DNA of 34,447 nucleotides from Acidobacteria bacterium 13_1_40CM_65_14 (GTDB lineage: Bacteria; Acidobacteriota; Vicinamibacteria; Vicinamibacterales; CAVVIG01), in contig MNEX01000331.1 of NCBI GenBank assembly GCA_001917905.1, positions 1-34,447 on the forward strand, written 5' to 3'. Positions 1 through 8,640 of the stretch are shown here, one piece after another. The position numbers and the translations under genes are program-made. The notes under the pieces were generated by a model. That model was not told the origin of the DNA. It worked only from the letters and a program-made list of their open reading frames with translations, and did not search any database. The stretch's first letter is position 1. Every line of letters starts with the position of its first letter.

Positions 1-1
1 C

Positions 2-757
2 ATTTATCAACCGAATGGTGCGGGACCGTTCCCCACCCTGCTCGATCTGCACGGCGGCGCGTGGAACGGCAAAGACCGCCACGCGGAGGAACCGATGGAC
101 CGCGCGTTGGCGGCCAGCGGCGTGCTGGTGGTCGCCATCGACATGACGCTGGCGCCGGAAGCGCCGTACCCGGCGTGCGTGCAGGACGCAAACTACGGCG
201 TGCGGTGGCTCAAATCGAAAGCCGCGTCGTGGAACGGCGACCCGTCGAAGATCGGCGTGTACGGCAGCTCGAGCGGCGGCCACGTCGCCGAGCTCCTGGG
301 CATGCGCCCGCGCGATCCGCGCTACAACGCGATTCCGCTGACCGCGGCGCCAAAGCTCGATGCCACCGTCGCCTACATCGCGACGCGCTCGCCAATCAGC
401 AACACGGTCGCGCGCTATCAAAACGCGGTGGACAAAAAGCGCGACAGCATGATCAAGAACAACAAGACGTTCTTCAATCCGTGGGAAACGATCTCCGAAT
501 CGAACCCGCAGGAGATACTCGACCGCCATGAGAAGGTGACGCTGGTGCCGCTGCTCATCATGCAGGGCGCGCTCGACGACAACGTGTTGCCGGCGATGCA
601 GGAGAAATTCGCCCAGACGTACAAGGCGGCCGGCGGCCACTGCGAGTTCCACGTCTTCGAAGACAGCGAACACGAGTGGGTCGCCAAAGAAGGCCCGCAA
701 ACCGACCGCGCACGCGCGATGGTCAAGGCGTTCATCGCGCACCAATTGAAGGCGTAG
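2..757 (+). CDS. Alpha/beta hydrolase (esterase/lipase-like), 5' end outside window
   Basis: The reading frame is open from base 2, so the ORF-track start at 95 is internal. The piece shows the order of an HSL-type (BD-FAE-like) alpha/beta hydrolase. An oxyanion-hole motif HGGAW comes near the start, then the nucleophile elbow GSSSGG. The acid lies in the segment GALDDNVLP and the histidine in DSEHEW near the C-terminus. The family hydrolyses carboxylic esters, and the substrate here is unknown. About 251 residues are visible and roughly 50-80 residues (possibly with a signal peptide) are probably missing upstream. It ends in TAG at 755-757. The next gene is on the opposite strand and converges on it. 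Seen: catalytic motifs. Inferred: esterase activity. Confidence 0.88.
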   Translation: MYQPNGAGPFPTLLDLHGGAWNGKDRHAEEPMDRALAASGVLVVAIDMTLAPEAPYPACVQDANYGVRWLKSKAASWNGDPSKIGVYGSSSGGHVAELLGMRPRDPRYNAIPLTAAPKLDATVAYIATRSPISNTVARYQNAVDKKRDSMIKNNKTFFNPWETISESNPQEILDRHEKVTLVPLLIMQGALDDNVLPAMQEKFAQTYKAAGGHCEFHVFEDSEHEWVAKEGPQTDRARAMVKAFIAHQLKA

Positions 758-1191
758 CGCCGCAGCCGTTCCGCATCGCCGCACGCAATCGCAGGACCTG
801 GCCTGTCACAGTCCTGGCTTACATCAGGGCGTCGAGACCTGCTTCGTTGTAGCACGAAGTCTTCCGCCGAGTGCAGGCTGCGTCGTGCCGGCATCTCGCT
901 CCGAGATCCGTTGACCGGCAGGGCGGAAAAACGTCGCTGCGACTCGCTGCTCTTGCGCTCCAGCGGCGGTCAGGGTTGTTGCGACATCCGCGCACAGGAA
1001 AGAGCGACGCCTCGGGCAAACCCACCGCTCGTGCCGTACCCATCAGACCGCCGCGATTCTCGCTCCGCGACGTTTTTCGAGCGATCGCGTCGCCCTGCCT
1101 TTACGGATCTCTCCGCGAGACGCCGTCACGCCGCCGGGAGCGATCAGCTCCGGCCGAAGCCGGACGCGACCGACGATGAAGGCACGACAGG
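758..1191. other. 434-bp gap between convergent genes, no supportable gene
   Basis: This stretch separates the convergent 3' ends of the hydrolase and the ADOP permease. Several ORFs of 70-160 codons cross it on both strands, but none has a convincing ribosome binding site, a recognisable domain or the codon-position bias of its neighbours. Most are rich in Arg, Ser and Ala, as expected of antisense frames in GC-rich DNA. I see no clear terminator hairpin with a T-run. It may be decayed sequence. Confidence 0.5.
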
Positions 1192-3636
1192 TTATTCGTA
1201 TCTCAACGCCGTCGCGGCATTGATGCGGACGGCGCGCCAGGTGGGGATCCATGACGCCACGACGCAGACCACGAGCAGCACGAGCGGCGCGAGGCCGAAG
1301 ACGAGCGGATCGAATCGATCAACGTTGTACAGCAGGTTGCGCAAGAGCGGCGCGGCCGCGAACCCGCCCGACACGCCGACGCCCACGCCGGCGATCACGA
1401 GCAGCATCGCCTCGCCAATCACCAAAAGGACCACATCGCGATCGCGCGCGCCAAGCGCGCGCCGGACGCCGATCTCGTACGTCCGGCGACTCACGGTCTG
1501 CGCGATCGTCCCGTACAACCCCAGTGAGGTCAGGACCAGCGCCATCAGACCGACGATCGAGAGCGACGTCGCGCCGCCGATCGCCGGCGCCATCGACTTC
1601 ATGACGCGGTCCGCCAGCGTCGCCGTCTCGTACAGCGCCAGGTCCGGCGCGATGGCGTGAATGGCGGCGGTCATCTCACGGAGGTACGTGCCGGCGTCGC
1701 CTGTGCCACGCGCGACAATTCCTGCTGCCCCGGCGCCCTGCCGCGCGAGCGGAAAGTACACGTACGGCTTCGGATCCTCGCCGACGGACATGTACTTCGA
1801 GCGACGCACCACACCGACAACCTCGTAGCGATCGCCGTTCGCGTTCACGACGCGCCGGCCGATCGCGCGCTCGCCCGGCCAGAACTGGTGGGCGACGACG
1901 TCATTCAGAATGATGACCGGCGGCGATCCCCGCGTGTCGCGGTCGCCGAACGCCCTTCCCTCCAGCACAGGAATGCGCAGCGTTTGAAAGTAGTCGGGAT
2001 CGACGACGGCGTACTCGAGCGTCGCCCAGTTCGCGCCGTCGCCTGCCTGCGTACCCTCCGGTCCGAGTCTCGTTCCCACAATCCCGAGATCGAGCGGGAC
2101 GCGTGTCGTCAGACTGACCGACTGCGTGCGCGGCAGGCGTTGCACCTCTCGCAGGAGCCGGTCCCAGAACCGTGTCGAGTCGTCGGCCGAATACCCCTGC
2201 AGCTTCAGATCGATCGTCGTGGTGACGAGTCCGGTGGGATCGAATCCGAGATCGACGTGCCGCACATGCTGCAGGCTGCGAACGAACAGCCCGCCGCCAG
2301 CGAGCAGCAGCATGGAGAGCGCGACCTGTCCGGCGACGAGCAGGTGACGCAGCCGCGACGGCCGAAGACCGCCGCGGGTGTCGCCGTCCTTCAGCGCCAC
2401 GACGAGGTCAGACTGCGACGCTTCGATGGCGGGACCGAGACCGAAGACGATCGCCGTCGCGATGACGACGACGACGCTCACCGCCAGCACCGTGGCATCC
2501 AGCGCGACGTTGACATTCACCGGCGCGCCACGCGAAATCGTCACGCGAATCGCGCTCAGGAATGTTGTCGCCTGCCACGCGAGGACGATGCCGAGCGCGC
2601 CCGCCGCGATCGCCAGGCTCGCGGCTTCGGTCAAGAGCTGCGCGACGATCCGGCGCCGGCTCGCCCCGAGCGCCAGCCGCACGCCAATCTCGGTTCGCCG
2701 CGACGCCGCGCGGACCATCAGCACGCCGGCGACGTTGGCGCAGGCCAACAGCAGGACGAGGAGGGCGACGACGAAGACCGCTGCCGACGCGCCGAGAATG
2801 GCGCCGCGGAACAGCGGGAAGACCCGTCCCTCCGATTCGGGCAGCGCCGTGAAGCGCACGCCCGTATTGCTGATCGGGTATTCACGCTGAAGCCGCAGCG
2901 CCAAGGCATCGAGCTCTGCGCGCGCCTGGGCCAGCGTGGCCCCCGGCTGCAAGCGCGCGAGCGCAAAGTACCCCCCGCCGCCGCGCTTGTTCCGGCCGTC
3001 GCCGGGCCACATGGCACGTCGCGCCGCGATCGGCACCCAGAGATCGGGCACGAATCCGAGCGTCGTGCCGCCGAATCCCTCGGGCGCGATCCCCACGACA
3101 CGAAATCGCTGACCGTTGATCGTCAGCGCGGCGTTCACCGCGCTGGGCATCGCCGCGAACCGTCGCTTCCACAATCCATCGCTCACCACGACGACGCGCT
3201 CGCCGGCCGACTCTTCCTGCGGCGCGAAGAAACGGCCAGACCGCGGCATCACGCCGAGAACGGAAAAGTACCGTTCGGACACGAACTCGCCCCAGATCCG
3301 CTCGGCCGCGCCCGCGACGCCCACGCTGAACGCAGCCGGCTCTTCCAGCACCGCGTCCGAGAACACGTCGCGCAGTGCGCGCATGTCCTCGAAGTCCGGA
3401 TAGGACACGGTGAAGTACTGAAATCCGTTCGTGTACGTGTTGTACAGACGGACGAGGCGTTCCGGCTGGTGGATCGGCAGCGGCCGGATGAAAAATCCGT
3501 TGACGAGCGAGAACGAGATGCTCGTCGCAGCGATACCGAGCGCCAGCGTGACGATGATGACGAGGCTGTTCGCCGGCGTCTTCAGTTGCTGGCGGATGCC
3601 GAACGCGAAGTCGCCCCGCAGCCGGTCGAACCACAT
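1192..3636 (-). CDS. ADOP-family FtsX/MacB-like permease
   Basis: This 814-residue membrane protein has the duplicated plan of the acidobacterial duplicated orphan permeases (ADOP). A first transmembrane helix (about 22-45) leads into a MacB periplasmic core (about 50-270). An FtsX block follows with three helices (about 282-400), containing SRRTEIGVRLALGASRRRI. A second anchor (about 440-460), a second periplasmic core, and a second FtsX block (about 690-814) with the matching motif SRRTYEIGVRRALGAR complete it. No ATPase gene is adjacent, hence orphan. I chose the ATG at 3634-3636 (MWFDRLRGDF) because the upstream extension in the ORF track lies inside the preceding gene and is not family-like. 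The start overlaps the stop of the cupredoxin-like gene by one base (TGATG), implying translational coupling. Role: probably export or envelope lipid/peptide handling; substrate unknown. Confidence 0.93.
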   Translation of the reverse strand: MWFDRLRGDFAFGIRQQLKTPANSLVIIVTLALGIAATSISFSLVNGFFIRPLPIHQPERLVRLYNTYTNGFQYFTVSYPDFEDMRALRDVFSDAVLEEPAAFSVGVAGAAERIWGEFVSERYFSVLGVMPRSGRFFAPQEESAGERVVVVSDGLWKRRFAAMPSAVNAALTINGQRFRVVGIAPEGFGGTTLGFVPDLWVPIAARRAMWPGDGRNKRGGGGYFALARLQPGATLAQARAELDALALRLQREYPISNTGVRFTALPESEGRVFPLFRGAILGASAAVFVVALLVLLLACANVAGVLMVRAASRRTEIGVRLALGASRRRIVAQLLTEAASLAIAAGALGIVLAWQATTFLSAIRVTISRGAPVNVNVALDATVLAVSVVVVIATAIVFGLGPAIEASQSDLVVALKDGDTRGGLRPSRLRHLLVAGQVALSMLLLAGGGLFVRSLQHVRHVDLGFDPTGLVTTTIDLKLQGYSADDSTRFWDRLLREVQRLPRTQSVSLTTRVPLDLGIVGTRLGPEGTQAGDGANWATLEYAVVDPDYFQTLRIPVLEGRAFGDRDTRGSPPVIILNDVVAHQFWPGERAIGRRVVNANGDRYEVVGVVRRSKYMSVGEDPKPYVYFPLARQGAGAAGIVARGTGDAGTYLREMTAAIHAIAPDLALYETATLADRVMKSMAPAIGGATSLSIVGLMALVLTSLGLYGTIAQTVSRRTYEIGVRRALGARDRDVVLLVIGEAMLLVIAGVGVGVSGGFAAAPLLRNLLYNVDRFDPLVFGLAPLVLLVVCVVASWIPTWRAVRINAATALRYE

Positions 3637-4388
3637 CACCGCCGCGGTCCGCGACTCAGAAATGTGAACGAGACGCTCGTGGTCTGACCGGCATCGACAG
3701 TGAGGCGCTCGATCGCCCTGCCGAACTTCTCGTGCCACGCTTCCACCGTGTACGCGCCCGATGGCACTCCGCGGATCGTGAAGGAGCCGTCAGCGCTGGT
3801 GACGGCAAAGAAGGGATGCGGCAGGACGCCGACAAACGCGGCCATCCACGAGTGGATGTCGGACGTCAGCGGCACCATCACTTCCGGTTTCGTGAATGTG
3901 TGCGTCAATCGCATGCCCGCAATCGGCTGGCCAGTGTTGAACGGCTGATTCGCCGACGGCCGTGCGTGCACGTTGTGCAGCGTGTGGTCGCTGTTGACGA
4001 CCATCAATGGCTGTCCCACCTGGACACCCACGACGCGAGGGATGAACTGGCAGAGTCGCTGATCGAGGACGACGGCCGCGGTCGGCACGTCAAAAGAGTA
4101 AGCGGCGTCGAGACCCTCCTTCACATAGACGAACACGTTCGCGAGACCGCCCGCTTGATCGATCAGGATCCTGTCGTTCATGACATTCTGCGCAGCCACT
4201 TTCACGCAGTAGGGATTCGCAGACATATTCAGTGGCTCGCGCGCTGGCCGCGAACCGTCGAAGACGGCGCGTCCCGTTACGGTGCCGGCGGTAGCGGGAT
4301 CGACTTTCAGGTTGCCCTGAGCGATTCGGGGACCGAACCCCGCGGTGAATACAGCGCAGACGATTCCGGTGAGTGCGACGAGTTTCAT
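3636..4388 (-). CDS. Secreted cupredoxin-like protein with carboxypeptidase-regulatory-like C-terminal domain
   Basis: This 250-residue protein starts with a hydrophobic signal sequence (MKLVALTGIVCAVFTAGFG). The central part has a plastocyanin-like pattern: VVNSDHTLHNVHA, then a DIHSWM segment where a copper-ligand loop would be. Potential ligands are the histidines of HTLHNVHA and HSWM. A C-terminal beta-sandwich segment (FTIRGVPSGAYTVEAWHEKFG) resembles a carboxypeptidase-regulatory/prealbumin-like domain. Two cysteines (NPYCVK and QRLCQF) could form a disulfide. It lies 8 nt after the GMC oxidoreductase, and an AGGTG ribosome binding site overlaps that gene's TAG. It is translationally coupled to the ADOP permease. 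The context suggests a periplasmic electron carrier or accessory for the GMC dehydrogenase. This is inference, since copper binding is not proven by sequence. Confidence 0.8.
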   Translation of the reverse strand: MKLVALTGIVCAVFTAGFGPRIAQGNLKVDPATAGTVTGRAVFDGSRPAREPLNMSANPYCVKVAAQNVMNDRILIDQAGGLANVFVYVKEGLDAAYSFDVPTAAVVLDQRLCQFIPRVVGVQVGQPLMVVNSDHTLHNVHARPSANQPFNTGQPIAGMRLTHTFTKPEVMVPLTSDIHSWMAAFVGVLPHPFFAVTSADGSFTIRGVPSGAYTVEAWHEKFGRAIERLTVDAGQTTSVSFTFLSRGPRR

Positions 4389-4396
4389 GCTCGCAC

Positions 4397-6109
4397 CTAC
4401 GTTCTTTTGATATTTTTCCAGTTCTTGACGAGATGCTCAGCGGTCCGCCACGCCAGCGCCTGCGCCGTGAGCGTCGGATTGTGCGCGCCGCTCGTGCCCA
4501 TCACCGACGCGCCGAGGACGCCGAGGTTCGGCGCTTCGTGCGCGAAGCCCCAGCGATTGACGACGTTGGTCTCGACGTTGTCGCCCATCCGAGTGCCGCC
4601 GTACGCGTGCGTTGATATACCCATGGCGCCGCCGAGCGGCGCACGCTGAATCGCGATGGCGCCCGCCTCGCGATACCACTGCTCCATCTTGTCCTGCGTG
4701 AACGCAGCGATCTTCCTCTCGTTCTCCTTGTACTCGGCCGTGACGCGGCACACCGGATAGCCCAGCGGATCCTTCACCTCGGGATCGAGATCGAGATAGT
4801 TGTCCTCGTACGGCAGCGTCGACTTCTGGATGTACGAGTTGTTCGATCGATCCGCGTTCTCCTTGATGAACGTCTTCCACGCCGATCCCCAGTTCGGCGC
4901 GCGGCCAAACGTGTTCATGCCGGCGGCGCCAATCGGCCGTCGATCCGAGTACACCCACAGATTCCCGCCGCCGATGAAGTCGAGTCCACCGTGATCGAAG
5001 TTGTCGTCGGCCCAGTTGTCCACGGCGACGCCCTGCGCCGGCAGGCCGTACCACGCATTCAAGTTGAACGGGAATAGCGCCGACACGCCCGCGCCCTGAT
5101 GATGGCTGAAGTAGTGCCGGCCCACCTGGCCGTGATTATTGGCGAGTCCTTTCGGGAATGCCTTCGACTTCGAGAGCAAGAGCAGCCGAACGTTCTCGTA
5201 CGTGAAGCTCGCGACCAGGACGACTTTCGCCGGCTGGAAGTACTCGACGCCGTCGGTGAGGTAGTTGACGCCGGTCACCTGACCGTTGCCGTCGACTTCG
5301 ATCGTCGTGACGTGCGCGCGCGGGACGACTTTCAAGTGCCCCGTCGCCTGCGCGCGTGGAATCGTCGTCACCGCCGTCGAGTTCTTCGCGTCGACGTGGC
5401 AGCCGCCGCGATTGCAGAAACCGTGATACATGCACGCCGAGCGATTCTGATACGAGCGCGAGTTGATCGCGGCCGGTCCCGGAAACGGATTCCAGCCGAG
5501 CGAGCGCGCCGCCATCGTCATTTTGTCGAGGAACTCTGTGCCCCGCAACGGCGGCATCGGATAGGCGCGCTTGCGCGGACCTTCGAACCGATTCCCGCGC
5601 GGATCGATCTTGCCGTTGATGTTGCCCGCCTGGCCCGAGACGCCGACCTCGTACTCGATCTTGTCGTAGTACGGCTCGAGCTCGTCGAGGCCGAACGGCC
5701 AGTCTTCGACCGTCGATCCGTTCGGAATCCGCGACGGGCCGTAGCGGCGCCTCGTCTCGCTGACAACCTTGAAGTCCCACGGGTTCAGCCGCCAGCTCTG
5801 GGCCCAGTAGTGCAGGCTGGTGCCGCCGACCGCGTTCTGCATCGGATGAATGCTGCCGCGCGGAACGGTCGGCGACGAAGCGGTCGCGCGCGACGTCGGG
5901 ATTTCCTGATTCGCTTTCTGGATTCCTTGCGGCCAGCCGCGGACGTTGTTGCGGAGCTCGTCGGGCGCGAAGTCTTTCCGCGTCAGCCACGTGCCGGCTT
6001 CGAGGCCGATGACGTCGATGCCCGCCTGCGCGAGCGGCAGCGCCGCGACGCCGCCGGCAGCGCCGAGGCCGACGATGACGACATCGGTGTCTTTGAGTTT
6101 AGTCGCCAT
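4397..6109 (-). CDS. GMC-family FAD-dependent oxidoreductase, large subunit
   Basis: This 570-residue flavoenzyme resembles the large subunit of membrane-bound gluconate/sorbitol-type dehydrogenases. It opens with the dinucleotide-binding motif VVIVGLGAAGG (10-20) followed by the LEAG strand end. It has the GGTSLHYWAQ signature near 95-104 and a cysteine-rich stretch around CMYHGFCNRGGC (227-237). The C-terminal GMC signature AHNPTLTAQALAWR contains the conserved His/Asn pair near 542. Such enzymes oxidise sugar alcohols or sugar acids and pass electrons to cytochromes. The ATG at 6107-6109 is preferred over the TTG 18 nt upstream because homologues begin close to the FAD motif and AAAGAG precedes it. 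Its start overlaps the 3' end of the subunit-3 gene by 11 nt. No cytochrome c subunit gene is adjacent, which is unusual. Substrate unknown. Confidence 0.93.
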   Translation of the reverse strand: MATKLKDTDVVIVGLGAAGGVAALPLAQAGIDVIGLEAGTWLTRKDFAPDELRNNVRGWPQGIQKANQEIPTSRATASSPTVPRGSIHPMQNAVGGTSLHYWAQSWRLNPWDFKVVSETRRRYGPSRIPNGSTVEDWPFGLDELEPYYDKIEYEVGVSGQAGNINGKIDPRGNRFEGPRKRAYPMPPLRGTEFLDKMTMAARSLGWNPFPGPAAINSRSYQNRSACMYHGFCNRGGCHVDAKNSTAVTTIPRAQATGHLKVVPRAHVTTIEVDGNGQVTGVNYLTDGVEYFQPAKVVLVASFTYENVRLLLLSKSKAFPKGLANNHGQVGRHYFSHHQGAGVSALFPFNLNAWYGLPAQGVAVDNWADDNFDHGGLDFIGGGNLWVYSDRRPIGAAGMNTFGRAPNWGSAWKTFIKENADRSNNSYIQKSTLPYEDNYLDLDPEVKDPLGYPVCRVTAEYKENERKIAAFTQDKMEQWYREAGAIAIQRAPLGGAMGISTHAYGGTRMGDNVETNVVNRWGFAHEAPNLGVLGASVMGTSGAHNPTLTAQALAWRTAEHLVKNWKNIKRT

Positions 6110-6749
6110 GGTGGTCTCTTTTTCCAAGGCTCGCGGGGCCCCGCCCCCGCTCGTTGTCTTTGATGAAGTCGTATTCGTACGCCGACTTGTGATTCGGCTT
6201 CAGCGCTTTCGACTCGAGACTTTTTTGATCCGTCGCCGTCACCATCGTGCGGACGCCCGGATAGGCGATCAGATCCCAGCCGACGAAATTCGCGTTGCCG
6301 CCGTAGTACGGATCGCCGAACGTCCCCTGGTGCGTGTGGCTCAGCACCATGGCGAAGAACGCGGCGGCGCTGCCGGTGAAGCCGCTCGCAGCGCCGGTCT
6401 CGACGTCGATGAGCACGGAGTCCTGATCGGTCGCCGACAGCTGCGTGAACGGCGCGCCTCGCGACGACCGCGCGTAGCGATCGAGCGCCGCGAGTCCGGC
6501 CGCGTAGGCGGGCCGCGAGGACGCGAGCGCAGTGCCGAGCGCGTGATCGATGTAATGCGCCGCCAGCGCTTCGGTCGCGCCCGGACCGTTCGCGTCGGTT
6601 GGAATCAAGCGCGCGACGATGGCGTCGAGCAGCTCCATCTCGGTGGCGGTCAGGTTCTCGACCGGCGGTCGCGCGCCGGATTGAAATCCACGCGCGAATG
6701 GAACAATCGCTGCGGCCTTCAACAGATCGCGTCGTGAGATGAATGTCAT
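6099..6749 (-). CDS. Gluconate 2-dehydrogenase subunit 3 family protein, Tat-exported
   Basis: This 216-residue protein begins MTFISRRDLLKAAAIVPFARG, a classic twin-arginine signal, followed by NLTATEMELLDAIVARLIPTD, typical of the subunit-3 family. It is the small partner that binds and carries the flavin subunit (encoded immediately downstream) through the Tat pathway to the periplasm. The long upstream extension in the ORF track lies antisense to nothing useful and inside the yhdH-like gene, so the ATG at 6747-6749 is chosen. It overlaps the yhdH-like stop as ATGA. The last residues (NERGRGPASLGKR...) read through a GC-rich repeat also found upstream of two other genes in this window, so the natural C-terminus has probably been altered. 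The gene ends in TAA inside the GMC start. Confidence 0.92.
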   Translation of the reverse strand: MTFISRRDLLKAAAIVPFARGFQSGARPPVENLTATEMELLDAIVARLIPTDANGPGATEALAAHYIDHALGTALASSRPAYAAGLAALDRYARSSRGAPFTQLSATDQDSVLIDVETGAASGFTGSAAAFFAMVLSHTHQGTFGDPYYGGNANFVGWDLIAYPGVRTMVTATDQKSLESKALKPNHKSAYEYDFIKDNERGRGPASLGKRDHHGD

Positions 6750-7744
6750 GACACCCTCACCACGAATCGGCCTCTTGCCTGACCCTTGAGCAGTGTCGCG
6801 AAGGCACGCGGCAGATCCTCGAGCGGAATTTCCTGCGCGATCGCCTGAAGCTTCGCCGGCTTCAGGTCGGTCGCGAGCCGGCGCCAGACCTCGAGCCGCG
6901 CCGGCATCGGACACATCGCCGAATCGATGCCGAGCAGCTTGATGCCGCGCAGGATGAACGGTAACACCGTCGTCTTCAGATCTGTTCCGCCGGTGAGCCC
7001 CGAGTTGGCGATCGCGCCGCCGTACATCATCGTGCGCGTCAGCCACGCGAGCGTGTCGCCGCCGACCGCATCGACGGCGCCGGCCCACAACATTTTCTCG
7101 AGCGGCTTGGTGCCCATCTGCAAGGCGTTGCGCGATAACACGTCGGCAGCGCCGAGCGATTTCAGGAACTCGTGCTGATCGTCTTTACCCGTGAGCGCAG
7201 TGACTGTGTACCCACGCGCCGCGAGACACTGGATCGCGACGCTCCCCACGCCGCCGCTCGCGCCCGTGACGATGACGGGACCGTTCGACGGTGCGAGGCC
7301 GTTGCGTTCCAGCTCGACGATCGAGAGCGCCGCCGTGAAGCCAGCGGTGCCGATCGCCATCACGTCGAACGGGCTGAGGCCCTGCGGCACGCGGACGACC
7401 CAGTCTGCGGGCACGCGCACGTACTCGGCATAGCCGCCGTCGTGGGCGACGCCGAGATCGTACCCGGTGACGAGGACTTCATCACCGCTCTTGAAACGCG
7501 AATCGCCGCTCGAGACCACGGTGCCGGACACATCGATGCCGCCGACGAGCGGAAAGCGACGGATGATTTTTCCGGCGCCGGTCGCGGCGAGCGCGTCTTT
7601 GTAGTTGACGCTCGAGTACGCGGCCTTGATCAGCACATCGCCCGCCGACAACTCATTCAAGGCGGCGTCAACGAGGCGACCCTGGACGGTTCCGTTCTCG
7701 TCGAACACGCGAAACGCGCGAAAGGTATCCACGGTCGTCGTCAC
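6746..7744 (-). CDS. acuI: YhdH/AcuI-type zinc-independent MDR oxidoreductase
   Basis: This 332-residue member of the medium-chain dehydrogenase/reductase superfamily has the YhdH/YhfP layout. A GroES-like N-terminal half contains SSVNYKDALAATG (44-56) and GIDVSGTV. A Rossmann half has VIVTGASGGVGSVA (157-170), the NADP-binding loop of this group. Characterised relatives are NADPH-dependent acrylyl-CoA reductases, while others are annotated as quinone oxidoreductases, so the substrate is uncertain. No structural zinc cysteine cluster is visible. I take GTG at 7742-7744 as the start. It overlaps the ankyrin gene's TGA in the four-base arrangement GTGA and gives the usual family length. The fused 624-residue ORF in the track is an artefact of an open frame running antisense-free through the ankyrin gene. 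Confidence 0.85.
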   Translation of the reverse strand: MTTTVDTFRAFRVFDENGTVQGRLVDAALNELSAGDVLIKAAYSSVNYKDALAATGAGKIIRRFPLVGGIDVSGTVVSSGDSRFKSGDEVLVTGYDLGVAHDGGYAEYVRVPADWVVRVPQGLSPFDVMAIGTAGFTAALSIVELERNGLAPSNGPVIVTGASGGVGSVAIQCLAARGYTVTALTGKDDQHEFLKSLGAADVLSRNALQMGTKPLEKMLWAGAVDAVGGDTLAWLTRTMMYGGAIANSGLTGGTDLKTTVLPFILRGIKLLGIDSAMCPMPARLEVWRRLATDLKPAKLQAIAQEIPLEDLPRAFATLLKGQARGRFVVRVS

Positions 7745-8640
7745 TGTTTCTTCTCTCTCGCCTTCTTGAAGATCTCGGCGACCTCGAGCTGGTTGCCCAT
7801 GGCGGCGTACGTCCACGCCGTGCGCCCGGCTTCGTCCTTCGCGTCCATGTCGGCGCCATGATCCATCAGGAGCTGTACGAGCTCGGCGCGGCCGTCGCCC
7901 GCTGCCTGCATCAGTGCCGTGCGGCCATCGCCACTCTTCGCGTTGACGTCGGCGCCGCTCGCGACGAGGAACGTCGCCGTGTCCGCGCAGTGACTCCAGA
8001 CCGCCATGAACAGCGCCGGCCGGCCGCTCCGCACCGCGTTCACCTTGGCGCCCATCTTCGCCAGCGTCTGCACCGTGTCGGTGTGACAGCCCTGCGCGGC
8101 GACCACGAGGTCTTCGTCCTTCCATTTCGCACCGGCTTTCACCAGCGCCTCGAAGATGTCGGCGTGGCCGTTGGCCACCGCGTACGTGACCGAGTTGCCG
8201 CCGCCCTGATCCGCTGCCTCCGTGTCCGCACCTTTCGCGAGCAGCACGCGCACGACCTCGGTGTGACCGTTGAGCGCCGCCGCCATCAGCGGCGTCCGGC
8301 CCTGTTGATCTCTGGCGTCCGCATCCGCCTGATTGGCGAGCAGCAGCTGCACGGCATCGGCATACCCGCTGAAGGCCGCGGCCGTCAGCGCGCTCGCGCC
8401 GCCGGCGTTGCGCGCGTTGACGTCGGCTTTGGCGACCAGCAGCAGACGAAGAATCTCGATCCGCCCCGCTGACGCCGCCTGCATCAGCGGTGTGATGCCA
8501 TCGGTATCCTTTTCGTTCACGTCGGCGCCGCGCGCGACGAGCGCCGCGACCGTTTTCGCGTCGCCGTCCATCACGGCATCGGACACCGATTGCTGCCCGA
8601 CCGCAGCCGCGACCACCCACGCCGCGAGCACGATGTGCAT
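7741..8640 (-). CDS. Exported ankyrin-repeat protein
   Basis: The 299 residues begin with a short hydrophobic leader (MHIVLAAWVVAAAVGQQ), consistent with a cleaved signal peptide. About eight ankyrin repeats follow. Recognisable units include GADVNEKDTDGITPLMQAA, KADVNARNAGGASALTAAA, NQADADARDQQGRTPLMAAA, and two C-terminal units ending near EVAEIF. The middle repeats (about 150-210) are degenerate. Ankyrin repeats mediate protein binding, and no catalytic domain is present. Its start overlaps the M28-like gene's stop by one base (TGATG) and its stop overlaps the reductase start, so it is locked into this operon. Its partner could be one of the periplasmic products of the same transcript, which is inference only. 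Confidence 0.9.
   Translation of the reverse strand: MHIVLAAWVVAAAVGQQSVSDAVMDGDAKTVAALVARGADVNEKDTDGITPLMQAASAGRIEILRLLLVAKADVNARNAGGASALTAAAFSGYADAVQLLLANQADADARDQQGRTPLMAAALNGHTEVVRVLLAKGADTEAADQGGGNSVTYAVANGHADIFEALVKAGAKWKDEDLVVAAQGCHTDTVQTLAKMGAKVNAVRSGRPALFMAVWSHCADTATFLVASGADVNAKSGDGRTALMQAAGDGRAELVQLLMDHGADMDAKDEAGRTAWTYAAMGNQLEVAEIFKKAREKKQ

Noticed and set aside
911-1660. 249-aa plus-strand ORF covering the first gap
   Set aside because: Its second half is antisense to the permease and its first half has no recognisable domain or ribosome binding site.
1657-3687. 676-aa plus-strand ORF opposite the ADOP permease
   Set aside because: Arg-rich, no domain, wholly antisense to a clear membrane protein. 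It is typical of GC-rich shadow frames.
6746-8620. 624-aa ORF as a single two-domain reductase
   Set aside because: The first about 290 residues are the wrong frame of the ankyrin gene. The GTG at 7744 gives the normal reductase length.
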